From the NCBI GenBank assembly GCA_024645155.1, contig JAHEGF010000053.1, positions 1 through 16,057 of the forward strand: a stretch of DNA of 16,057 nt, written 5' to 3'. The stretch comes from Phyllobacteriaceae bacterium (GTDB lineage: Bacteria > Pseudomonadota > Alphaproteobacteria > Rhizobiales > Rhizobiaceae). Position 1 is the first letter of the stretch. The number at the start of each line of letters is the position of its first letter. A program made the translations under genes and the position numbers. The notes beneath the pieces were generated by a model, which was given only the letters and a program-made list of their open reading frames with translations, made no database searches and was not told the origin of the DNA. This document shows, piece by piece, positions 7,158 through 13,306 of the stretch.

Positions 7158-7922
7158 ATGAACGGCCGCGCTCCCGTAGCCCTCGTAACCGGCGCCGCAC
7201 ATCGCATCGGGGCAGCCATTGCAACCGATCTGGCCGCCCACGGGTTTGCGGTCGTTATTCACACGCGCGGTGACGTCGCGGAAGCGGAAAAGGTTTGCGA
7301 TAAAATCCGTTCCGCCGGCGGACAGGCAATTTGGCTTACAGCCGACCTGACCGACGACGATGCGGTGCGCAAGCTTTCAACGGATGCAGCCGCACAAAAC
7401 GGACCGGTTTCCCTTATTGTCAACAATGCTTCGGTTTTTCTCGATGATAGCGTCGAAGCGTTCAACCGCGAAACCTGGGATGACCATTTTGCCGTGCATT
7501 TGCGCGCGCCGGCCCTGCTTGCAGAAGCCATGGTAGCCAATCTGCCTGCCAGCAGTTCCGGCCTGATTGTCAACATCATTGACCAGCGGGTCTTGAACCT
7601 GACGCCACGTTTCTTCTCCTACACACTTTCGAAATCAGCATTGTGGACGGCAACACAGACAATGGCACAGGCATTGGCTCCGCGCATCCGCGTCAATGCG
7701 ATCGGCCCTGGACCTACGCTGCCGAGTCCGCGTCAGGAACCGGCAGAATTTCAAAAACAGGTTGAGCGCGTGCCGTTGAAACGCGGGCCCGGGCTTGCAG
7801 AGTTCGGCGCGACGATCCGTTATTTTTGGGATACTCCTTCAATTACCGGTCAGATGATCGCGCTTGACGGCGGCCAGCATCTTGCATGGCAAACGCCGGA
7901 CGTGACAGAAATCAGCGAATGA
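7158..7922 (+). CDS. Short-chain reductase, pteridine reductase/FolM-like
   Basis: This 254-aa NAD(P)H-dependent enzyme has a Rossmann fold with TGAAHRIG (11-18), NNAS (89-92) and the catalytic pair Y155-x3-K159. The residue that is Ser in classical short-chain dehydrogenases is Asp here, D142 in VNIIDQR. That Ser-to-Asp exchange, with the TGAA-x-R-[IL]-G start and an Arg in IHTR (R37) where NADPH-preferring members have a basic residue, matches trypanosomatid pteridine reductase PTR1 and bacterial FolM (dihydromonapterin reductase). A role in reducing dihydropteridines or dihydrofolate is therefore the best guess. AGGA six bases before the ATG at 7158 supports the start and excludes a 46-residue in-frame extension. 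The stop overlaps the uvrC start by four bases (ATGA), implying translational coupling. An unrelated ketone or aldehyde substrate remains possible. Confidence 0.9.
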   Translation: MNGRAPVALVTGAAHRIGAAIATDLAAHGFAVVIHTRGDVAEAEKVCDKIRSAGGQAIWLTADLTDDDAVRKLSTDAAAQNGPVSLIVNNASVFLDDSVEAFNRETWDDHFAVHLRAPALLAEAMVANLPASSSGLIVNIIDQRVLNLTPRFFSYTLSKSALWTATQTMAQALAPRIRVNAIGPGPTLPSPRQEPAEFQKQVERVPLKRGPGLAEFGATIRYFWDTPSITGQMIALDGGQHLAWQTPDVTEISE

Positions 7923-9934
7923 AGGTCAAAACCAGCGGCGGCGGCAAGGCAGAAAAAGACGGCAAGTCGAAAAGACTGGACGTGAAGATGAGAACACAGG
8001 CATTTGCCGAATCTGTTGCCTGGGATGAGAGCGTTTCTGGCCTGTCCGGAATGAGCGGAATCGAGGTGGTGCAGGAAGCTGTCAAGCGGCTGCCGAATTC
8101 ACCGGGTGTTTACCGGATGGTCAATGCCGGCGGCGATGTCCTTTATGTCGGCAAGGCCCGCAGCCTGAAAAAGCGGGTCACGAACTATGCCCAGGGCCGC
8201 GGCCATACCAGCCGTACCAGCCGGATGATCCGCGATACGGCGACGATGGAATTCGTCGTCACACGGACCGAAACCGAGGCGTTGTTGCTTGAAGCCAACC
8301 TGATCAAGCGCCTGCGGCCGCGTTACAATGTGTTGCTGCGCGATGACAAATCGTTTCCCTATATCGTAATAACCCGGGACCATGAGGCGCCTGGCATCTA
8401 CAAGCACCGCGGTGCGCGGTCGCGGCGTGGCGACTATTTCGGCCCGTTCGCCTCCGCCGGGGCCGTGGGGCGCACGATCAATACATTGCAACGGGCGTTC
8501 CTGCTTAGAACCTGCAGCGATTCGGTCTACGAGGGCCGTACCCGGCCTTGCCTGCTCTTCCAGATCAAACGGTGCGCGGCGCCATGTACCGGAGAAATCG
8601 ACCAGCGCAGTTATACGGCGCTTGCAGATAGCGCCAACGATTTCCTTTCGGGCAAGAGTAGCGTGGTCAAGTCGCAGTTGGCTGCTTCCATGCAGCAGGC
8701 TTCCGATGCGCTCGATTTTGAAGGCGCAGCCCGGTACCGTGATCGGCTAGCGGCATTGTCCCATGTGCAAAGCCAACAAGGAATTAATGCGCAAACCATT
8801 GACGAAGCAGATGTTTTTGCCGCGCATCAAGATGGTGGTCAGACTTGTATCGAGGTTTTCTTTTTCCGTACCGGCCAAAATTGGGGAAACCGGGCCTATT
8901 TTCCGAAGGCCGATGCCAGCCTTGATGCGCCTACAGTGCTTCAGGCCTTTATCTCGCAATTTTATGATGACAAGCCTTGCCCCAAATCCATCCTGGTCTC
9001 ACATTCACTCGAAGAACAGGACCTGCTTGCCGAAGCATTTACGGCAAAGGCCGGCCGCAAGGTGAGTGTATCGAAGCCGCAGCGCGGCGAAAAACGCGAC
9101 GTGGTTGATCACGCCCTGCACAATGCCCGGGAGACATTGGGACGGCGGCTTGCCGAAACATCCTCCCAGGCACGTCTTCTTGAGGGGTTTGCGGAATTAT
9201 TCGCTCTCGACGAGACACCGAAACGCATTGAGGTCTACGACAATTCACACATAATGGGGGCCAATGCGGTCGGCGCGATGATTGTTGCGGGGCGCGACGG
9301 CTTTATCAAGAATCAGTACCGGAAGTTCAACATCAAGTCGCGGGATATCACTCCAGGAGACGATTTCGCAATGATGCGCGAAATGCTTGAGCGGCGTTTC
9401 ACAAGACTCGTCAAGGAGCACAATGATCCGCAAACTGACGATCCCGGCAACGATGATCCGGACATATTGCCGGCCTGGCCTGATGTTTTACTGATTGACG
9501 GTGGCCTGGGCCAGCTCAACGCTGTCAATGCGATTTTGTCGGAATTGGGTGTACAGGACCGTGTCACCACCATCGGGATTGCCAAGGGTGTGGATCGCGA
9601 AGCCGGCCGTGAACGGTTTTTCATTTCCGGCAGGCAACCTTTCCTCCTGCCGGTCCGCGACCCGGTCCTGTATTTCATTCAGCGTCTGCGTGACGAAGCG
9701 CACCGGTTCGCCATAGGTACACACAGGGCAAGGCGCAAAAAGGAGCTGGTGCGTAATCCGCTCGACGAAATCGCAGGGATCGGCCCCGGACGCAAGCGGG
9801 CTCTGCTGCATCATTTCGGAACGGCGAAAGCCGTCAGCAGGGCCGGTGTCGACGACCTGATGTCGGTTGACGGCATTTCCGAAACGATTGCCCAGCAGAT
9901 TCATAGTCATTTCCACGAGAAATCCGGCCGCTGA
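7919..9934 (+). CDS. uvrC: UvrABC excinuclease subunit C
   Basis: UvrC makes both incisions flanking a DNA lesion in nucleotide-excision repair. All domains are visible in its 671 residues. The GIY-YIG nuclease for the 3' cut covers about 60-140 (GVY at 63-65, LYVG at 75-78, E125). Four cysteines C199, C211, C219 and C223 have the same spacing (12, 8, 4) as the reported iron-sulfur ligands of E. coli UvrC. A UvrB-binding UVR segment lies at about 250-282. The RNase H-like nuclease for the 5' cut has D441, D527 and RDEAHRFA at 591-598. Tandem helix-hairpin-helix motifs run from about 612 to 668. Residues 1-50 are an extra lysine-rich extension, and an acidic insert at 503-514 lies inside the second nuclease. 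The ATG at 7919 overlaps the preceding stop; in-frame ATGs at 7988 and 8051 are alternatives. Confidence 0.97.
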   Translation: MKVKTSGGGKAEKDGKSKRLDVKMRTQAFAESVAWDESVSGLSGMSGIEVVQEAVKRLPNSPGVYRMVNAGGDVLYVGKARSLKKRVTNYAQGRGHTSRTSRMIRDTATMEFVVTRTETEALLLEANLIKRLRPRYNVLLRDDKSFPYIVITRDHEAPGIYKHRGARSRRGDYFGPFASAGAVGRTINTLQRAFLLRTCSDSVYEGRTRPCLLFQIKRCAAPCTGEIDQRSYTALADSANDFLSGKSSVVKSQLAASMQQASDALDFEGAARYRDRLAALSHVQSQQGINAQTIDEADVFAAHQDGGQTCIEVFFFRTGQNWGNRAYFPKADASLDAPTVLQAFISQFYDDKPCPKSILVSHSLEEQDLLAEAFTAKAGRKVSVSKPQRGEKRDVVDHALHNARETLGRRLAETSSQARLLEGFAELFALDETPKRIEVYDNSHIMGANAVGAMIVAGRDGFIKNQYRKFNIKSRDITPGDDFAMMREMLERRFTRLVKEHNDPQTDDPGNDDPDILPAWPDVLLIDGGLGQLNAVNAILSELGVQDRVTTIGIAKGVDREAGRERFFISGRQPFLLPVRDPVLYFIQRLRDEAHRFAIGTHRARRKKELVRNPLDEIAGIGPGRKRALLHHFGTAKAVSRAGVDDLMSVDGISETIAQQIHSHFHEKSGR

Positions 9935-10004
9935 ACCTGCTGGCCCCACACGTTTTTCGCATCTGCATGTTGACCGGTGGACATATCGTCTGCTTTCTGA
10001 AGGG

Positions 10005-10610
10005 ATGGCGATTCCAGATCAATCATCGGCCAAACAGGCATTCAACTTGCCCAATATCCTGACTTACGCGCGGATATTGGCAGTGCCGCTGGTTGTACTT
10101 TGTTTTTTCATGGAGGGCCGACTGCAATCCAGTGACCTGGCACGCTGGACCGCACTTGGCATATTCATCGCTGCCAGTGTCACCGATTTTCTCGACGGCT
10201 ACCTCGCGCGCATCTGGAAACAAACATCGAATATCGGCCGCATGCTTGATCCGATTGCCGACAAGCTACTGGTTGCAACGTGCCTGCTACTACTGGCTGC
10301 CGACACCGACAAGACAATTGCCGGCTGGTCACTGTGGGCGGCGATCATCATTCTTTGCCGAGAAATCCTTGTCTCGGGTCTGCGGGAATACCTGGCGTCC
10401 CTTAAGGTCTCGGTACCGGTCACCCAACTGGCAAAATGGAAGACGGCGATCCAGATGGTCGCGATCGGGTTTCTGCTTGCCGGGCCGGCAGGGGACAAGG
10501 TACTGCCCTACACCACCGAAATCGGCATCCTTTTACTCTGGATTTCAGCTGTTGTTACGCTTTATACCGGGTATGACTATTTCCGCGCGGGACTGAAACA
10601 CGTCGTGTAA
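10005..10610 (+). CDS. pgsA: CDP-diacylglycerol-glycerol-3-phosphate phosphatidyltransferase
   Basis: PgsA makes phosphatidylglycerophosphate from CDP-diacylglycerol and glycerol-3-phosphate, the committed step to phosphatidylglycerol and cardiolipin, in the inner membrane. The 201-aa protein has the full CDP-alcohol phosphotransferase signature D-G-x2-A-R-x8-G-x3-D-x3-D between residues 64 and 86 (D64, G65, A68, R69, G78, D82, D86). It also has several hydrophobic helices and the typical opening NLPNILTYARI at 14-24. I chose the ATG at 10005, right before this opening; an upstream in-frame extension would overlap uvrC and does not look like protein. The purine-rich GAAGGG directly touches the ATG, so its value as a ribosome binding site is doubtful. 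It lies 70 bp after uvrC and 22 bp before moaD. Phosphatidylserine synthase is a relative but far less likely given the close match to PgsA. Confidence 0.95.
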   Translation: MAIPDQSSAKQAFNLPNILTYARILAVPLVVLCFFMEGRLQSSDLARWTALGIFIAASVTDFLDGYLARIWKQTSNIGRMLDPIADKLLVATCLLLLAADTDKTIAGWSLWAAIIILCREILVSGLREYLASLKVSVPVTQLAKWKTAIQMVAIGFLLAGPAGDKVLPYTTEIGILLLWISAVVTLYTGYDYFRAGLKHVV

Positions 10611-10632
10611 GACGCGCAAGGAGCAGCAGCTC

Positions 10633-10884
10633 ATGAGACTGGTCTATTTTTCCTGGGTGCGTGAGAAAATCGGCAAGGGCGAAGAAGACGTCGAATTGCC
10701 TGACGATATCGAGACCGTGCGCGACCTGCTTTCCTGGATGAAGACCCGCGGCGAGGAATATGAAGCCGCGCTTGAGCACCAGGATGTCATTCGTGTTGCG
10801 CTCGACATGGAGCATGTCCTCCATTCCGAAAAACTCGGTACGCCCCATGAAATTGCGTTTTTCCCGCCGATGACAGGTGGCTAG
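10633..10884 (+). CDS. moaD: Molybdopterin synthase small subunit
   Basis: MoaD is the ubiquitin-like sulfur carrier of molybdopterin synthase. Its C-terminal glycine is adenylated by MoeB, turned into a thiocarboxylate and used by MoaE to build the dithiolene of the cofactor. The protein is 83 aa, the usual size, and ends in the essential Gly-Gly at 82-83 after FFPPMT, close to the usual PPVxGG ending. AAGGAG nine bases before the ATG is a good ribosome binding site. The gene follows pgsA by 22 bp and precedes moaE by 4 bp, so both synthase subunits should be made in step. ThiS has a similar size and ending, but the moaE partner next to it settles the identity. Confidence 0.95.
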   Translation: MRLVYFSWVREKIGKGEEDVELPDDIETVRDLLSWMKTRGEEYEAALEHQDVIRVALDMEHVLHSEKLGTPHEIAFFPPMTGG

Positions 10885-10888
10885 GTCC

Positions 10889-11359
10889 ATGTCGGTCCAT
10901 GTCACCCCGTTGGTTCGCGTTCAGGCGGAAGATTTCGATGTCGGTGCAGAAACTGCACTTCTTTGTCAGGGGCGAACCGATATAGGTGCGATTGTCGCGT
11001 TTACCGGTCTGTGCCGCGATGAAGGGGGAAAACTTGCCGCCCTCGAACTCGAACATTATCCGGGCATGGCCGAGGCGGAGATCTCGCGCATTTGCAAGCA
11101 GGCATCGGCGCGTTGGCCGCTCAGCGGCCTGTCAGTCATCCACCGCCATGGAAAGATCTGCCCCGGGGGAAATATAGTGCTGGTGATTGCCGCCTCGACG
11201 CACCGCCAGGCGGCTTTTGAAGCCGCATCATTCATCATGGATTTTCTGAAGACCCGGGCGCCATTTTGGAAAAAGGAATGGATGAAGGACGGGACCGCCG
11301 GTAATTGGGTCGACGCCAAGGAGGTGGATGATATGGCGAGTGAACGCTGGGAGACCTAG
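10889..11359 (+). CDS. moaE: Molybdopterin synthase catalytic subunit
   Basis: MoaE forms the heterotetrameric molybdopterin synthase with MoaD and converts cyclic pyranopterin monophosphate into molybdopterin in the cytoplasm. The 156-aa protein shows the family blocks LELEHYPGMAE at 52-62, IHRHGKICPGGNIVLV at 84-99, THRQAAFEA at 104-112 and FLKTRAPFWKKE at 119-130. Lysines K121 and K128 match the essential pair of E. coli MoaE (K119, K126), and H105-R106 matches its conserved His-Arg. The ATG at 10889 is four bases after the moaD stop. An in-frame GTG at 10877 overlaps moaD and would add four residues, so the start is not fully certain. The product would feed cofactor synthesis for molybdoenzymes, including the one encoded at 925-3030. 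A two-way terminator follows 11 bp after the stop. Confidence 0.96.
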   Translation: MSVHVTPLVRVQAEDFDVGAETALLCQGRTDIGAIVAFTGLCRDEGGKLAALELEHYPGMAEAEISRICKQASARWPLSGLSVIHRHGKICPGGNIVLVIAASTHRQAAFEAASFIMDFLKTRAPFWKKEWMKDGTAGNWVDAKEVDDMASERWET

Positions 11360-11370
11360 AACCCGCTATC

Positions 11371-11400
11371 AAAAAGCCGGGCAAGTGCCCGGTTATTTCT
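11371..11400. terminator. Bidirectional rho-independent terminator between moaE and ndk
   Basis: CCGGGC (11377-11382) and GCCCGG (11387-11392) form a 6-bp stem with an AAGT loop, and A-T and G-T pairs can extend it. On the plus strand TTATTTCT follows; on the minus strand the stem is followed by CTTTTT. It is placed to end both the uvrC-pgsA-moaDE transcript and ndk, which converge here. Confidence 0.85.
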
Positions 11401-11443
11401 CATTACTTGTCAATGATTTGCCGGAAAACACCGGCAATCTGAT

Positions 11444-11866
11444 TCAACCGACGATTTCGGTTTCCGCAAACCAGTAGCGAATTTCCTCAGCGGCGGTTTC
11501 CGGGGCATCGGAACCGTGGACCGAATTTTCGCCAATCGATTGGGCAAACAACTTGCGAATTGTTCCCTCGGCAGCATCCGCGGGATTGGTCGCGCCCATT
11601 ACTTCGCGGTTTTTAGCAATTGCATTCTCGCCTTCGAGAACCTGTACAACCGTCGGAGCCGATGACATGAACTCGCACAATTCGTCAAAAAACGGGCGAT
11701 CAATGTGTACGGAGTAAAATCCTTCGGCTTGACGGCGGCTCATCCACACGCGCTTGGACGCGACGACGCGCAATCCGTTATCCTCAAAAATCCTGGTGAT
11801 CGCACCGGTCAGATTTCGTTTGGTGGCGTCCGGTTTGATCATTGAAAAAGTGCGCTCAATCGCCAT
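11444..11866 (-). CDS. ndk: Nucleoside diphosphate kinase
   Basis: Ndk moves the gamma phosphate of ATP to other nucleoside diphosphates through a phosphohistidine, keeping the NTP and dNTP pools balanced. The 140-aa length is standard. The N-terminus ERTFSMIKPDA carries the conserved K11, and the active-site motif NSVHGSDA at 114-121 contains the phosphorylated histidine H117. R17 and other nucleotide-contact positions look normal. I put the start at 11866 because AAGGA lies six bases upstream and the family begins exactly here; a longer in-frame open stretch upstream would run into the neighbouring glutathione transferase gene and has no Ndk character. It is preceded on the same strand, 88 bp away, by that transferase gene and ends at the shared terminator. 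Identity is certain. Confidence 0.98.
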   Translation of the reverse strand: MAIERTFSMIKPDATKRNLTGAITRIFEDNGLRVVASKRVWMSRRQAEGFYSVHIDRPFFDELCEFMSSAPTVVQVLEGENAIAKNREVMGATNPADAAEGTIRKLFAQSIGENSVHGSDAPETAAEEIRYWFAETEIVG

Positions 11867-11954
11867 GTCGGGTCCTTCGGAGTGTTTGTTGGAAAAACTG
11901 GCGCTCCTATAAACGGGCACTGGCTCCTTGTGAAGGCCCTTCCGCCATCGGCGC

Positions 11955-12653
11955 CTACAATGCTGCAGCCGCCGGTACGCGGCGCGCCAATCCGTCGTGG
12001 AGGTCAAGGCAGCGATCAAACCAGTCCGCCACCGGGTCGCCGGCCGGAAGAACCGGAAATGCGGAACAGATGCGCAGCCACTGAAAGGCGCCAAACACAA
12101 TATAATCGGCAAACAGCGGGCTCTCGCCGCCAATAAAGTTCTGCCCTGTCAGCAATGCCCGCAGCGGCTGGAGTTTCTTCAGAAATTCTTCCAACCTTTG
12201 TTCGCGGCCGACCGGCACGTCTTCCAGTTTCATGCCATAGATCTTTTCACGGCTTTCGCGAAAATAAACCTGGTCGATCGGTGCCAGCATGTCGTGAATT
12301 TCCATTAGTGCCACAGAACCGGCAAACGGATGAATGACATTCTGCGTCCAGGATTCGACAAAACGGGTCAGCGACTGGCCGCCTTTTCCGGCAAACAGGC
12401 TTGGCCGGTCCGGATAGGTTTCATCGAGATATTCAGCGATTGCATAGGAGTCCGAAACCAGCCTGTTACCGTCTCGGATCAACGGCACACGCTTGGTTGC
12501 GCCGTCTTCGATATTCGGTATCGCCGTGAATGCGGTTGCCACGGTGGTGAACTCCAGCCCTTTGTGAGCCAGCGACATTACCGTTTTCCAGCAATGCGGA
12601 CTGAACGGGCGATTGGCGTCGCTGCCGGCAAGTTCGTAGAGAGTTATAGACAT
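11955..12653 (-). CDS. Glutathione S-transferase, beta-etherase (LigE)-like
   Basis: This 232-aa protein has a GST N-terminal domain that resembles, as I recall it, the sphingomonad lignin beta-etherase LigE and fungal GSTFuA proteins. It opens ITLYELAG, then FSPHCWKTVMSLAHKGLEF at 17-35, in which S18 and C21 lie at the catalytic thiol-contact site. RVPLI (P57) supplies the cis-proline, SDSYAIAEYLDE (67-78) the glutathione gamma-glutamyl contact, and YPDRPSLF follows. The C-terminal helical domain includes FIGGESPLFADYIVFGAF, the usual N-cap/hydrophobic-staple region. True beta-etherases split aryl-ether bonds with glutathione, but members occur in many organisms that do not degrade lignin, so the substrate is unknown. 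AGGAA about nine bases before the ATG supports the start. It is divergent from the DinB-fold gene with 68 bp between them and may be transcribed with ndk. Confidence 0.87.
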   Translation of the reverse strand: MSITLYELAGSDANRPFSPHCWKTVMSLAHKGLEFTTVATAFTAIPNIEDGATKRVPLIRDGNRLVSDSYAIAEYLDETYPDRPSLFAGKGGQSLTRFVESWTQNVIHPFAGSVALMEIHDMLAPIDQVYFRESREKIYGMKLEDVPVGREQRLEEFLKKLQPLRALLTGQNFIGGESPLFADYIVFGAFQWLRICSAFPVLPAGDPVADWFDRCLDLHDGLARRVPAAAAL

Positions 12654-12721
12654 TGGCGTCAGTTCCTGTTCGGCCTATCATGTCAGCCTTATTGACCCGA
12701 TTGGCATCAAGAGAAAACCCC

Positions 12722-13234
12722 ATGTTGCAATATTTCCGCATGTTTGCCTGCTATAATCGGTGGGCCAATGGCTGTGTATACGATGCGGCCTCGGCTCTCG
12801 ACAAAAAAGCCTACAATGCGCAGACCGGCGCCTATTTCAAGTCGATGAACGGTACGCTGAATCATCTGCTGGTCGCCGACCGCATTTGGATGCGCCGGTT
12901 TACGGGTGAAGGGTCGCATCCCAGCGAACTCGATGCGATCATTGCTCCCGAATTCAAGGCGCTGCGCCGCGAGCGCAGGAAGGAAGACGACCGAATTGTC
13001 AATTGGGTCAATGATCTGGACGACAATGCCCTTGCAGGACGGTTCAGCTACACGACGATAACCGACATGCGGACCATCTCGCAGCGTCTGGCACCGGCGA
13101 TGGCGCATTTCTTCAATCACCAGACACATCACCGCGGGCAGGCACACATGATCCTGTCGGTACTCGGCAGAGATCCACCATCGCTAGACCTGCTTTATTT
13201 TCAAAGATCCCCCGAAGGACGCGAATTCGCCTAG
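12722..13234 (+). CDS. DinB/YfiT-fold putative metalloprotein
   Basis: The DinB superfamily (unrelated to polymerase IV) consists of four-helix-bundle proteins with a divalent metal held by three histidines; some act as thiol transferases or hydrolases, and many are damage- or stress-induced with unknown substrate. In this 170-aa protein the expected ligands are H48 in LNHLLVADRIWMRRF and H133 with H137 in HFFNHQTHHRGQAH, the exact HxxxH arrangement of the family. The N-terminus MFACYNRWAN at 7-16 is also typical. The ATG at 12722 follows a purine-rich AAGAGAA and leads directly into the first helix; the longer open frame upstream would overlap the divergent transferase gene. It is followed after 72 bp by the ABC-F gene on the same strand. 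Family assignment is strong; the reaction is unknown. Confidence 0.92.
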   Translation: MLQYFRMFACYNRWANGCVYDAASALDKKAYNAQTGAYFKSMNGTLNHLLVADRIWMRRFTGEGSHPSELDAIIAPEFKALRRERRKEDDRIVNWVNDLDDNALAGRFSYTTITDMRTISQRLAPAMAHFFNHQTHHRGQAHMILSVLGRDPPSLDLLYFQRSPEGREFA

Positions 13235-13306
13235 ATATAAATCCTGCCACCCTTGCTTTGAGGCTGCGCGGCGTCCTACAGCAGGCGCGAACAATGGACA
13301 GGCAGA

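Noticed and set aside
9867..10004. A longer PgsA starting inside uvrC
   Set aside because: The family begins just before NLPNILTYARI, and the upstream residues do not resemble PgsA.
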